A stretch of DNA of 41,942 nt from an uncultured Chthoniobacter sp. (GCA_903874975.1 CAIQUL010000318.1:1-41942); one strand, 5' to 3'. Shown: positions 25,873 to 33,895, counted from the first letter of the stretch. The notes: a model not told the origin generated them from the letters alone. Numbers and translations: made by a program.

Positions 25873-26009
25873 GGGGCTTGGTCGGTCTCTCTCGGGAAAA
25901 GTGGAGTGGGAGATAGCAGAGTGGGTGCCGTGCTGGCAATCCAATGTTCCCGCCCTTGACGCTCCCGAGCGCCCCGATAGTCTCCCGCTCCTTAAAATTA
26001 CCTTTTCCG

Positions 26010-26606
26010 ATGCTTCGCACTCTCGGTCTCATCATCCTCACCGCTCTCCTCGCCGGCGGCTGCGCGCACGACCCGCGCCTGAACCCGGACACGCGCTACC
26101 TCAATGGCACGCGGACCACCCATGAGCGCGGCCCCCGGTCGCCGGCGGACAATATTTCTTACTGGGATGGAGATCACGTGAGCGGATCTCCCTCGATTCG
26201 CATCAGCCTGAGCGAGCAGTGCGCCTATTTCTATAAAGGCGGGGAACTGGTGGGCATCGCGGCGATTTCCAGCGGGCGCGAAGGCTTCTCCACTACGCCG
26301 GGCAGTTTCAAGATCCTCCAGAAAAACAAGGATCACGTCTCGTCCATCTTCGGCAACTACGTGGACCGCGATGGCAACATCCTGAGAAAGGACATCGACC
26401 GGCGGAAGGACCCCATGCCGCCGGGCGGCATCTACGACGGCGCAAAGATGCCCTTCTTCATGCGGTTCGTCGGCGGCACCGGGATGCACGAGGGCTTCCT
26501 CCCCGGCTACGCGGCCTCGCACGGCTGCATCCGCATGCCCGGCTACATGGCCGAGATCTTTTTCAACAACGTCTCCATCGGCACGCCCGTCACGGTCGTC
26601 CACTGA
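26010..26606 (+). CDS. L,D-transpeptidase (YkuD-type) lipoprotein
   Basis: 198 residues from the ATG at 26010, which gives a lipoprotein signal: a hydrophobic core (LGLIILTALLA) and lipobox AGGC with Cys18. The YkuD domain covers about 61-198. It shows IRISLSEQCAYFYKGGELV and a GREGFSTTPGSFKI strand, the conserved GMHEG (His160), and the catalytic SHGCIRMPG (His171, Cys173, Arg175). Such enzymes form 3-3 cross-links in peptidoglycan or attach proteins to it, using the thiol of Cys as nucleophile. The lipid anchor places it at a membrane facing the periplasm. It is a single gene, divergent from fmdB. The start is preceded by CCTTTTCCG with no Shine-Dalgarno. Confidence 0.92.
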   Translation: MLRTLGLIILTALLAGGCAHDPRLNPDTRYLNGTRTTHERGPRSPADNISYWDGDHVSGSPSIRISLSEQCAYFYKGGELVGIAAISSGREGFSTTPGSFKILQKNKDHVSSIFGNYVDRDGNILRKDIDRRKDPMPPGGIYDGAKMPFFMRFVGGTGMHEGFLPGYAASHGCIRMPGYMAEIFFNNVSIGTPVTVVH

Positions 26607-26621
26607 GGTCGCGCGGCGTTT

Positions 26622-26960
26622 TCAGTTCGTGGCGACGATGAATATGCCGCCGCTGATGAGAACCACGCCGGCCCACAGACGAGGGGTGATTTTTTCGCGA
26701 AAGAAGAGGCCCGCGGCTCCGAGGAGCAGGATGCGGGTGATGGCCTCGAAAGGGTAAAGCATGCTGAGTTCGCCCTGAGGAAGGAGACCCATCCACAGGA
26801 AAAAACTCGCCGCCGAGACGGCCACGCCGGCAGCGAGCGCCAGCCAGGCGCGGGCGCGGGCGCGGTCCCAGAGGCCGCCCATGGCGTGCTTGAAAAAGAG
26901 CTGCCCGGCGAGATTGCACATCTCGCAGAGCGACACGATGGCGAGCATCACGGGCGTCAT
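26622..26960 (-). CDS. Small EmrE/EamA-like membrane protein, second of a pair
   Basis: 112 residues from an ATG at 26960, which overlaps the upstream partner stop as ATGA. Four hydrophobic helices are visible (MLAIVSLCEMCNLAGQLFFK, WLALAAGVAVSAASFFLWMGL, FEAITRILLLGAAGLFF, LWAGVVLISGGIFIVAT). GQLFFKHAM in helix 1 and LYPFEAITRI before helix 3 match the short half-size members of the drug/metabolite transporter superfamily, such as EmrE, ArnE and ArnF. These act as dimers, and adjacent unequal pairs usually form heterodimers. It ends near the L,D-transpeptidase gene, 15 nt away and convergent. Compare the upstream partner and the aminotransferase for possible function. Confidence 0.8.
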   Translation of the reverse strand: MTPVMLAIVSLCEMCNLAGQLFFKHAMGGLWDRARARAWLALAAGVAVSAASFFLWMGLLPQGELSMLYPFEAITRILLLGAAGLFFREKITPRLWAGVVLISGGIFIVATN

Positions 26961-27340
26961 AGCTTTTCCTCCACCGCGGCGGCGGCCTGCGCGCTCAGGA
27001 CCACGCCCGCGACGACGAGCGCGATGCCCAGCCAGCGCAGCGGCGAGATGCTTTCGCCGAGCCACGCCCAGCAGCCGAGCGGGATGAGCACGTGGGTGGC
27101 TCCGCTGAGATTGTAGGCGATGCTCAAGGGCACGGTGCGCAGCGCGCCGAGCCACGCCACCAGGCTGGCGACCTCGGCGATGATGCCCGCCCACACCCAC
27201 GGCGAAAGCAGCGCGGCGAAATTAAAGACATCATCCGAGCCAGCCCCGGCCCCGCGCTTCAGCAGGAGCTGCGAGGCGGCGAAAAGGACGATGCTCACGA
27301 TGAGCTGGAGCGTCGAAGCCGAGAGCGGGCGGCTGGGCAT
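26957..27340 (-). CDS. Small EmrE/EamA-like membrane protein, first of a pair
   Basis: 127 residues from an ATG at 27340; longer in-frame starts up to 27742 are antisense to the aminotransferase and rejected. Four membrane helices are predicted from LQLIVSIVLFAASQLLLK, PWVWAGIIAEVASLVAWLGAL, AYNLSGATHVLIPLGCWAWL and WLGIALVVAGVVLSAQ. The SQLLLKRG ending of helix 1 and the LSIAYNLSGA loop are typical of paired half-size DMT transporters. It starts 17 nt after the aminotransferase stop and overlaps the next gene by 4 nt. The arrangement aminotransferase plus two such proteins resembles arnB with arnE/arnF, where the pair flips a lipid-linked aminosugar. That parallel is inference only. Confidence 0.8.
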   Translation of the reverse strand: MPSRPLSASTLQLIVSIVLFAASQLLLKRGAGAGSDDVFNFAALLSPWVWAGIIAEVASLVAWLGALRTVPLSIAYNLSGATHVLIPLGCWAWLGESISPLRWLGIALVVAGVVLSAQAAAAVEEKL

Positions 27341-27357
27341 GCGTGGACTTTCTGCCG

Positions 27358-28491
27358 CTAGGCGGCGGTGAAAAACTCCGCCAGCGCCGCGACGACCTCG
27401 GCCTGCTCGGCCTCGGTCAGCTCCGGGAAAATCGGCAGTGCGAGCGACTCCTGCGCGGCGCGTTCGGACTCGGGGAAGTCGCCCGCTTTGTAGCCCAGAT
27501 AGCGAAAGCACTCCTGCTGGTGCAGCGGGAGCGGGTAGTAAATCTCCGTGCCGATGCCGCGCGCGGTGAGGTGCGCGCGGAGCGCATCGCGCCGCGGGGT
27601 GCGGACGACGAACTGATTGTAAATGTGCTGCAATTCGCCGCCGGGCCAGCTCTCCACCGGCAGGGTGAGGTGCCCGAGCAGCCCGGCGCGCTCCATCTCC
27701 CGCCGGTAGTAGGCAGCCCGGTCGCGGCGTCCGGCGCTCCACGAGTCGAGGTGCGGGAGCTTGATGTGGAGGATCGCGGACTGGAGCGCGTCGATGCGAA
27801 AATTGCCGCCGATGAGCGGGTGAAAGTAGCGCGGCTCCATGCCGTGATTGCGCAGCGCGCGCATCTTAGCGGCGAGAGCGTCGTCGTGGCAGACGACCAT
27901 CCCGGCGTCGCCGAACGCGCCGAGATTTTTCGTGGGGTAAAAGGAAAACCAACCCGCCTGCCCGAGCGCGCCCGCATGGCCGAGCGGATGCCGCGCGCCG
28001 AGCGCCTGCGCGGCGTCTTCGAGCACGGGGACGCCGTGCGTTTTGCCCAGATCGAGGATCGCCGCCATGTCCGCGCACTGGCCGAAAAGGTGGACCGGGA
28101 TGATCGCCTTCACGTTGGCCGTGCGGTTGAGCAGCTCGGCGAGCTGGCGCACGTCGAGATTGAAAGTGTGCGGGTCGATGTCCACGAAGACGGGCGTGGC
28201 TCCGAGCCGGACCACGCACCCGGCGGTGGCAAAAAAGGTGTAAGGCGTCGTCACCACCACATCGCCGGGGCCGACGCCGAGGGCCATGAGCAGCACGAGT
28301 TGGGCATCCGTGCCGCTCGAGCAGCCGATGGCGTGCGGCGCCCCGCAGTATTCCGCGACCGCCTTTTCAAACGCCTCCGTGCGCGGCCCGAGGATGAGCG
28401 CCTGCGAATCGGCGACTTCCTCCATGGCGGCGAGGCACTGCGCCTTGAGCGGCGCATATTGACGGCGGAGATCGAGCAGCGGGACGGACAT
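27358..28491 (-). CDS. DegT/DnrJ/EryC1/StrS family PLP-dependent aminotransferase
   Basis: 377 residues from an ATG at 28491, the usual length. The fold-type I landmarks are in order: VPLLDLRRQYAPLK at the N-terminus, GCSSGTDAQLVLLMALGVG (phosphate-binding), VVTTPYTFFATA, VFVDIDPHTFNLD, IIPVHLFGQCADM, LEDAAQALGA with the PLP-binding Asp, and FYPTKNLGAFGDAG with Lys188 as the Schiff-base lysine. GIGTEIYYPLPLHQQECF closes the active site. Family members aminate keto-sugars linked to nucleotides for lipopolysaccharide, capsule or natural products. The two small EmrE-like genes downstream suggest envelope aminosugar modification. Its 5' coding segment (28417-28467) has a diverged copy upstream at 28618-28668, in the same frame, so the in-frame extension to 28626 is probably non-functional. 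Confidence 0.92.
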   Translation of the reverse strand: MSVPLLDLRRQYAPLKAQCLAAMEEVADSQALILGPRTEAFEKAVAEYCGAPHAIGCSSGTDAQLVLLMALGVGPGDVVVTTPYTFFATAGCVVRLGATPVFVDIDPHTFNLDVRQLAELLNRTANVKAIIPVHLFGQCADMAAILDLGKTHGVPVLEDAAQALGARHPLGHAGALGQAGWFSFYPTKNLGAFGDAGMVVCHDDALAAKMRALRNHGMEPRYFHPLIGGNFRIDALQSAILHIKLPHLDSWSAGRRDRAAYYRREMERAGLLGHLTLPVESWPGGELQHIYNQFVVRTPRRDALRAHLTARGIGTEIYYPLPLHQQECFRYLGYKAGDFPESERAAQESLALPIFPELTEAEQAEVVAALAEFFTAA

Positions 28492-28668
28492 CGCCGAAAA
28501 ATGCGCGGAAGGCCGGGCGGGGAAAAGGCTAAAGGCTGGGGGACGAGGCTCCGGCGCTTCGCTCTCGCGGAAAATCGGCCGAGGAATCGTGGACCCCTCG
28601 TGATTTTCGGAGTGCGTTTCCTCCATGGCGGCGAGGCCCTGCGCCCCGAGCGGCGCATGCTGGCGCGG
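28417..28668. repeat. Duplicated 5' segment of the aminotransferase gene
   Basis: The segment 28417-28467, inside the gene, and 28618-28668, upstream of it, are direct copies. About 41 of the first 47 bases are identical, with an offset of exactly 201 nt (67 codons). Both code, in the same minus-strand frame, for a version of Q-x-APL-x-AQ-x-LAAMEE. The upstream copy ends beside the tonB stop and has no downstream partner gene. The 177 nt between the aminotransferase start and tonB (28492-28668) hold only this fragment and no other plausible gene. It looks like the remnant of a paralogous aminotransferase, or a local duplication. Confidence 0.7.
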
Positions 28669-29394
28669 TCACCTCGGCAGCATGAATCGGACGGGCACGG
28701 TCACGCTCGAAGCCTGCGGCACTCCGTCGCGCAACGCAGGTTTGAAGCGCCAGCGCTGCACGCCTTCCAGCGCGGAGCGGTCGAGGCGGGGAAAGCCGCT
28801 GCTTTTTGCCACGCTCACGCTGGTCGGGCGACCCGCTGCGTCCACCGCCACGGAGAGCATGACCGTGCCTTGCTCATTGGCCGTGCGACTTTCCGCGGGG
28901 TAAGCGGGCTTCGGATTGTAGAGGTGCCCGGGACCGCTCGTGATCCCGGCTTTCGCGCCCGTCGGTGCGCCGGCGGCCGCGGCGGTTCCGGCTCCGGGCC
29001 ACGCGGCTGCCGGCTTCGCAGGGACCGGCGCAACGCTTGCGCGCGGCGGGGCGACGGGGCGCGGCACCGGCTTCGGCTTGGGCTCCGCTGGCAGGGAGAT
29101 GATCTCCTCCTTCGGTTTCGGCGGCTCGGGCTCCGGCACTGGCTCGGGTTTCGGCTGCGGCGGCGGCAGTGCCGCGGGCGGCTGCGGCGCACTTTCCACG
29201 AGGTCCACATCCACGCTCGCGGGTGGTTCCTCCATGCCAAACTCCACGCCGGTCAGCAGCGCGGGCTTTCCGGAAAAATAGAGGACCGCATGCGCCGCCA
29301 GCGCGAACACCGCCGCGCCCCACAGCCGACGCCGGCGAGCCTCCGGCAAAAAGCGCGCGCGCGCTGGGGACGGTGCTGGCGCCAGTGCGGTCAC
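28669..29394 (-). CDS. tonB: TonB energy transducer
   Basis: 241 residues from a GTG at 29394 that overlaps the exbD stop as GTGA. A short basic N-terminus leads to one membrane helix at about 24-42 (LWGAAVFALAAHAVLYF). A long Pro/Glu/Lys-rich periplasmic spacer (about 60-125, with PQPKPEPVPEPEPPKPKEE) follows, then Ala/Gly-rich linker, and a C-terminal TonB domain from about 155 (NPKPAYPAESRTANEQGTVMLSV, VSVAKSSGFPRLDRSALEGVQRWRFKPA). The C-terminal domain grips the TonB box of outer-membrane receptors, using energy passed on by ExbB/ExbD. It is the last gene of exbB-exbD-tonB. The only receptor nearby is a truncated one, so working receptors must be elsewhere. Confidence 0.93.
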   Translation of the reverse strand: MTALAPAPSPARARFLPEARRRRLWGAAVFALAAHAVLYFSGKPALLTGVEFGMEEPPASVDVDLVESAPQPPAALPPPQPKPEPVPEPEPPKPKEEIISLPAEPKPKPVPRPVAPPRASVAPVPAKPAAAWPGAGTAAAAGAPTGAKAGITSGPGHLYNPKPAYPAESRTANEQGTVMLSVAVDAAGRPTSVSVAKSSGFPRLDRSALEGVQRWRFKPALRDGVPQASSVTVPVRFMLPR

Positions 29395-29807
29395 CGGGGT
29401 TTTTTCTTCGTCTCGAAGGCGACTTTGGAAATCCCCAGCTGGCGGGTGGTGTCGAGGACTTCGATCGCGAGCCCGAGCCGCGCGTCTTCGTCGCCATTGA
29501 TGAAAATCTTCAGCTCCGCATTCGCGGACTTCAGCGCGGCGAGCTTTGCGGCGAGTGCGTCGAGCGACAGCTCCTCTTTGTCGAGATAGAGCTGGCCCGT
29601 GGCGCTCACGGTGATGGTGGCGGCGTCCTTTCGCTCCTCCGGCTGGCCGGTCGCGGCCGCGGGCAGCCGCACGGGGATGCCTTGGTTTTTCACCATCGAG
29701 AGCGACACCATGACGAAGGTCGCCAGGAGAAAAAACATGATGTCGATCAGCGGGATGATCTCGATGCGCGCCCGCTTCTGGCCGCGTGGCGAGGGGATGA
29801 TCGTCAT
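29391..29807 (-). CDS. exbD: Biopolymer transport protein ExbD/TolR family
   Basis: 138 residues from an ATG at 29807. The short basic N-terminus is followed by one membrane helix (about 16-38, IEIIPLIDIMFFLLATFVMV), with the essential proton-path Asp in PLIDIMF. The rest is a periplasmic domain with a strand LYLDKEELSLDALAAKLAAL and DARLGLAIEVLDTTRQLGI, as in ExbD/TolR. With ExbB it forms the proton-driven motor that energises TonB. ATGA overlaps at the start (with exbB) and GTGA at the end (with tonB) point to tight stoichiometric coupling. TolR function is less likely because tonB is next to it and no tolA/tolB are present. Confidence 0.93.
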   Translation of the reverse strand: MTIIPSPRGQKRARIEIIPLIDIMFFLLATFVMVSLSMVKNQGIPVRLPAAATGQPEERKDAATITVSATGQLYLDKEELSLDALAAKLAALKSANAELKIFINGDEDARLGLAIEVLDTTRQLGISKVAFETKKKPR

Positions 29808-30424
29808 GGCTTTTGCGTGAGCTGCGCGAGGTGGATTTCCACGTGCGCGGCGGCGTCCTGGATTTCGCGGCGGGCGAGTTCCAGGCGGGAGTTGAGGTAG
29901 TTGAAAGGGATCAGCGCCATGATGGCGACGCCGAGCCCGAACGCCGTGGCGATGAGCGCTTCCGCGATGCCGCCGGTGATCGCGGTCGGCGCGCCCAGCT
30001 CCCCGCCCTGGAGCATGCCAAAGGAGTGCATCATGCCCGTGACCGTGCCGAGCAGGCCGAGCAGTGGGGCCAGCGTGATGATCGTGTCGAGCGTCGAGAG
30101 GCCGCGGTTGTAGCGCGCCAGCTCCTGCTCCGCCGCCCGCAGCAGCGCGCTGGAGATGCTTTTCTCCCGCCGGTGGGAAAGCGCGGCGCAGAGTGTGCGG
30201 GCCACGAAATCCCTCGTCCCGGCGGCCACTTTTACCGCGCCATCCGGGTCACCCTGCTCCACGGCATCGAGCATGGCATCCGCCACTTTGCGCTGCCGCC
30301 GCGCAGCTTCGGCGAGGAGGAAAACGACGCGCTCGACGACCACGGTGAGCGCAACGATCGAGCAGATGAGGATCGGCCACATGATCGGGCCGCCTTTGAT
30401 GAAGAGTTCTTTGATATCCGGCAT
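29804..30424 (-). CDS. exbB: MotA/TolQ/ExbB proton channel protein
   Basis: 206 residues from an ATG at 30424; an upstream in-frame ATG at 30454 is possible but has less support. A hydrophobic N-terminal helix (about 13-33, MWPILICSIVALTVVVERVVFLL) leads into a cytoplasmic region with charged helices. Two further helices follow at about 117-140 (TLDTIITLAPLLGLLGTVTGMMHSF) and 156-180 (GIAEALIATAFGLGVAIMALIPFNYL), which are the conserved core of the ExbB/TolQ pentamer. The motif LAPLLGLLGTVTGM is diagnostic. It forms the proton channel around ExbD. This gene starts the exb-tonB run, 97 nt after the receptor remnant. That 97-nt gap shows no clear terminator. Confidence 0.93.
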   Translation of the reverse strand: MPDIKELFIKGGPIMWPILICSIVALTVVVERVVFLLAEAARRQRKVADAMLDAVEQGDPDGAVKVAAGTRDFVARTLCAALSHRREKSISSALLRAAEQELARYNRGLSTLDTIITLAPLLGLLGTVTGMMHSFGMLQGGELGAPTAITGGIAEALIATAFGLGVAIMALIPFNYLNSRLELARREIQDAAAHVEIHLAQLTQKP

Positions 30425-30521
30425 CGGGTTTGGTTCGGCGAAAAGCCGCGGCACATTGCACGAAGCGCGCGGTCGTGTCGAACGTCCGCGCGTCAGTGCT
30501 CCGGCAGCCGGGCGTGGCGGC

Positions 30522-31145
30522 TCAGAATTTCAGCGACATGCCGAGGTAGAAGTTGCGGCCGTAGGCAGGGTCGATGCCGTCGTCGCGGATGCGGGAGTAG
30601 TAGTCCGCGGCGAAGAGGTTGTTGATGCCGGCATTCACGCTGACGATGTCCTTCCACACCTTCGCCTCGGCGGTGAGGTCCCAGACCATGGAGGCGGGGA
30701 CGTGTCGCGATGGCGTGTTGGCGTCGTCGGCGTAGGAGTCGCCGACCAAGGTGCCGGTGAAAGCGACGGTGAAGCGCTCCTGCGGCGCGCGGTAGATGAT
30801 GCCGGCGCGGACGAGGTAGTCCGGCGCGTAGCGCGGGGTGCGCCCGTCGAGCGGACCGGAGACGAATTCGGCGTCGAGGAACATCACGTTGCCGTAGAGG
30901 CTCAGCGAGCCGTAGCGGTCGGCGAGCGTGGGTGCCGCCGTGGTCTTGCCGTCCTTGCCGGAGGTCGCGGGTTGGTGGCCGGCGAGAGCCTCGGCGAGGC
31001 CGATGACATCAAGCTCCGCGGCGATTTCCGCGCCGAAATGCCGGGCGCGGCCCACATTGGCCACGGTGCTGAATCCGCCGGGCAGCGCGATGCGACCGAT
31101 CTGGTTGTCGAAATCGAGCAGGAAGGCGCTCACGTCCCAGCTCAC
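30522..31145 (-). pseudogene. C-terminal fragment of a TonB-dependent outer-membrane receptor
   Basis: 207 residues are visible from a GTG at 31145, and homology continues a little upstream to about 31180 (AGPKNW before VSWDVSAFLLDFDNQIG). The signature alternation of beta strands, VANVGRARHFGAEIAAELD, GNVMFLDAEFVSGP, VNAGINNLFAADYYSRIRDDG and the terminal Phe in GRNFYLGMSLKF is the end of a TonB-dependent receptor, perhaps FecA-like. Such receptors are 650-900 residues, and the plug domain, TonB box, signal peptide and most of the barrel are missing. The upstream neighbour gspM ends within a few bases of where homology begins, so this looks like a deletion joint. Without a signal peptide it could not reach the outer membrane. 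Confidence 0.8.
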
Positions 31146-31179
31146 CCAATTCTTCGGGCCTGCAGCGCCCTGAACGCGC

Positions 31180-31710
31180 CTACTTCGGTGCGAACCAGCG
31201 GGCGATTTTGAATTTTCCGCGCATTTGTGTCTGGTCGGAGGTGTCGATTTTCAGGTTCGCGGAGTCGAGGACGATGAACTGTTCGGGCGTTTGCAGGCCG
31301 CTGAGAAAGGCGATCAACGCGGGCCAGGTGCTCTTGGTTTCGAGTTCGACGGTGACGCCGGTGTAGTCGGGTTTGTAGACGACGGGACGAATGACGGGCT
31401 TTTCCAGGAGGACCCCCTTGGCCTTCGCCAGGTCCTTGATCTGCTCGAGCAGCCGCACGCCGCCGCTGTCGGCGTCCGCGAGTTTGGGTTGCTTCGCGGT
31501 CAACCACTTCCCGCGCTGTTCCCAGAGCGCCTGGTCGGCGGCCAGCGACTGCACCATCTGGAGCTGGCGATTTTTCGCGGCGAGGTCGGCGGTGAGGCGC
31601 GTGTGATTTTTCCAAAAATAATCGCCGACGAAAAAGGTGACCGCGAGAAAGAGGATCACGCCAACGGCGATGGAGAGATTTTTTTCCCGGGTGGAGAGTT
31701 GCGCGCTCAT
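31180..31710 (-). CDS. gspM: T2SS inner-membrane assembly protein GspM/PilO-like
   Basis: 176 residues from an ATG at 31710 (overlap ATGA with gspL). A single N-terminal membrane helix at about 12-30 (LSIAVGVILFLAVTFFVGDYF) is followed by a coiled-coil stretch (LTADLAAKNRQLQMVQSLAADQA) and a periplasmic ferredoxin-like domain with TVELETKSTWPALIAFLSGLQ. This is the GspM/PilO layout. In T2SS, GspM pairs with GspL to form the inner-membrane platform around GspF. Exact assignment as GspM rather than PilO is by position after gspL. It is the last intact gene of the minus-strand gsp run and ends with TAG, immediately before the receptor fragment. Confidence 0.75.
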   Translation of the reverse strand: MSAQLSTREKNLSIAVGVILFLAVTFFVGDYFWKNHTRLTADLAAKNRQLQMVQSLAADQALWEQRGKWLTAKQPKLADADSGGVRLLEQIKDLAKAKGVLLEKPVIRPVVYKPDYTGVTVELETKSTWPALIAFLSGLQTPEQFIVLDSANLKIDTSDQTQMRGKFKIARWFAPK

Positions 31711-32933
31711 GGCTTGAGTTTGCCGTTGATGTTGAATTGCGCGTGGTCGTTGGGCAGGAGCTGCGGCGGCTTGGCGTCGATGGTGAAGGCGTCGAGTCCT
31801 TGCTCGGCCTTGAGTTTGGCCATGTAGTCGATGGCGACGCTGGCGGTGGGCGCTTCCCCGACCACGCGCCACTGCGCGGCGGAAACGTCGAACTCGGTGA
31901 TGCGGATTTCGCTGGTTGGGAGGTTTTTGCTGACCTGAAAAAGCACCTCGACGACGGAGCGCTGGGGATCGATGGCGGGCTCAAAGGTTTTCCACCGCGC
32001 CCGGCGCGCCTCCAGCGCTTGGAGGGCGGGTTGGGTGGCCCGGACTTTCGCCGCCACTTGGCCGGCCTCGGCTTTCAGCCAGGCGAGGTAGGCAAAGGCG
32101 GCGGCGATGGCGAGCAGCCAGAGCACGGCCGCGCCGATGATCCGGTGGCGCCAGTTCGCGGCGCGGGCGCCGCGCTCCACGTCGGCCTGCCAGGAGGCGG
32201 GCACGAGGTTGATGGCGGGTTCCGGGAGGTCGCCGTCGAAGGACACGGACTCGACCGGGATCTGGAGGAACTCGCGGAGCGGGCCGGCGAGCGGCGCACA
32301 TTCCCCGGCGAGCCGGACGCGGGAAAAAGCCACCGGCGCGCCTTCCATCTCGGCGCTGAGGAGGAGCTGCGGCAGGGCGTCGCGCAGCGTGTCGGCATCG
32401 AGCGCCGGGACGACCTGCGTCCAGGCGAGGCGGCCTTTTTCGCAAATGGCGACGACGAGCTGGCCCTGCTCGGGATAGACGGCGAGCACGGTCTCATCCG
32501 CCGGGCAGGCGGCGGCGATGTGCATGGCAAAGGGGGTGATTTTCTCCGGCGGGCGGCCGCGCTCGCGGAGCGGGGCGCAGAGGGCGGCGAGCTGGCCGTG
32601 CTGCGCGGCGGCGGAGACGAGGGTGGACTCGGTCTCGCCGGTCTCCACGATGAGGAAATCCGCGGACACGTCCTCGATGGGGAAGGGGAGGGATTTTTCG
32701 AGCTGAAGCTGGACCATGCCGGCGAGTTCGGCGCGATCCGTGGCGGGGAGGGTCATGCGCTCCAGGAGCACGGCCTGGCAGGGGAGGGCGAGGTGCAGGT
32801 GGGTGCCCGCGGGCAGGGCGGCGGCGGCCTCGGCGAGCGTGGCAAATTTCTGCGGCGGCACCCCGGCGCGGAGCAGCCGCCAGGCGATGGCATCGGGCGT
32901 GAGAAGCGCGGGGGCCGCGCCGGTTTTCTTCAT
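31707..32933 (-). CDS. gspL: T2SS protein GspL/PilM-PilN-like
   Basis: 408 residues from an ATG at 32933. Residues 1-230 form a cytoplasmic actin-like domain (ATLAEAAAALPAGTHLHLALP, VQLQLEKSLPFPIEDVSADF), which in GspL binds the GspE ATPase. A membrane helix at about 270-292 (IIGAAVLWLLAIAAAFAYLAW) leads into a periplasmic coiled coil and a ferredoxin-like domain (SEIRITEFDVSAAQWRVVGEA). It is a single polypeptide as in GspL, not split as in PilM/PilN. It overlaps gspK upstream and gspM downstream by 4 nt each. The domain order supports recruitment of the ATPase encoded divergently at 38215. Confidence 0.78.
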   Translation of the reverse strand: MKKTGAAPALLTPDAIAWRLLRAGVPPQKFATLAEAAAALPAGTHLHLALPCQAVLLERMTLPATDRAELAGMVQLQLEKSLPFPIEDVSADFLIVETGETESTLVSAAAQHGQLAALCAPLRERGRPPEKITPFAMHIAAACPADETVLAVYPEQGQLVVAICEKGRLAWTQVVPALDADTLRDALPQLLLSAEMEGAPVAFSRVRLAGECAPLAGPLREFLQIPVESVSFDGDLPEPAINLVPASWQADVERGARAANWRHRIIGAAVLWLLAIAAAFAYLAWLKAEAGQVAAKVRATQPALQALEARRARWKTFEPAIDPQRSVVEVLFQVSKNLPTSEIRITEFDVSAAQWRVVGEAPTASVAIDYMAKLKAEQGLDAFTIDAKPPQLLPNDHAQFNINGKLKP

Positions 32934-33895
32934 TCTTTCCAGGAGAGAATTTGAGGGCTGGCGCCAGCTTTTCGGACAACGACTTCGAGTTGTCGATAGG
33001 CATTTCCCGCGCGGCCTTCGCTGATGATGTGCATGGTGGGATCTTTCAACATGACGAGCCCGCCGAGTTCCTTGAACTGGGTGTCGCTGAGCCCGAGGAA
33101 GGATTGGATTTCCTTGAGGTTTTTGAATTCGGGATCGTCGATCGTGCCGTCGAGTCCGTCCTTGCCTTGGCGGTAGGTGAGGAACGCGGCGATCCGCGCT
33201 TCCCCGAGTCCGGGGAGGAGTCGCATGGTTTCCGCGGATGCCGCAATGAGGTCGATCGGACCCTGGCTGTCGATGGTCAGGCCGTCTTTCCACCCGGCCT
33301 GGGAGACGAGCGGCCCGGAGTTCGGCACCTCGGCGATTTCGTCCACGCTGGTCAGCTCGCGATTTGGCGGATGGTAATCGCCTTCGTCTTCCTGGCCGTT
33401 GAGGCGCTTCAGGTTGTCGCCGTCCACGTAGTCGAGCAGGCAGTCCACGAGCGTCTCGCGATCCTGAAATTCGAGGCCGCGGTTTTCCAGCCACTGCTTG
33501 AGAATGACGAGCTTGCGCGGGTCTTCGCCGCGGAGCAGCCAGTTGATGTTCAAGCGCCCGCCCTCGCTCATGAGGCGCACTTTGTAACCGAGGTCGGCGG
33601 CCACATCCTCTTCGAGCAGCGGCGTTTTGATGGTGACCAGCGGATGCAGTGCGACGGCGAGGCCGGAGTGCGCCATGGCCCGCGCCTCCACGTCGCGGTT
33701 GGCCTCGCTGTGGATTTCCAGGTCGCCGTGGATCATCGCCACCCAGGTGAAAACGGCAGCGCTGAGGACCACGAGCGCCCAGAGGACGAGCAGCAGCGCG
33801 GACGCGGAGCTGGTCGCGCGCGCCACCGGCTGGCGCGAGCGGCCCAAGCCCGAGGCCTGGGCGACCCTGGCTGGGAGCGGATCGGGAGTTTTCAT
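32930..33895 (-). CDS. gspK: T2SS minor pseudopilin GspK
   Basis: 321 residues from an ATG at 33895. The basic N-terminus is followed by SASALLLVLWALVVLSAAVFTW, the GspK-type hydrophobic helix. GspK normally lacks the Glu5 of the other pseudopilins, as here. The large periplasmic domain contains GGRLNINWLL, LVDCLLDYVDGDNLKRLNG and ELTSVDEIAEV, matching the conserved GspK alpha-domain insertion, and two helix-hairpin-helix-like stretches LLPGLGEARIAAFLTYRQG and FLGLSDTQFKELGG. GspK caps the pseudopilus tip with GspI and GspJ. It overlaps gspJ and gspL by ATGA. Confidence 0.88.
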   Translation of the reverse strand: MKTPDPLPARVAQASGLGRSRQPVARATSSASALLLVLWALVVLSAAVFTWVAMIHGDLEIHSEANRDVEARAMAHSGLAVALHPLVTIKTPLLEEDVAADLGYKVRLMSEGGRLNINWLLRGEDPRKLVILKQWLENRGLEFQDRETLVDCLLDYVDGDNLKRLNGQEDEGDYHPPNRELTSVDEIAEVPNSGPLVSQAGWKDGLTIDSQGPIDLIAASAETMRLLPGLGEARIAAFLTYRQGKDGLDGTIDDPEFKNLKEIQSFLGLSDTQFKELGGLVMLKDPTMHIISEGRAGNAYRQLEVVVRKAGASPQILSWKE

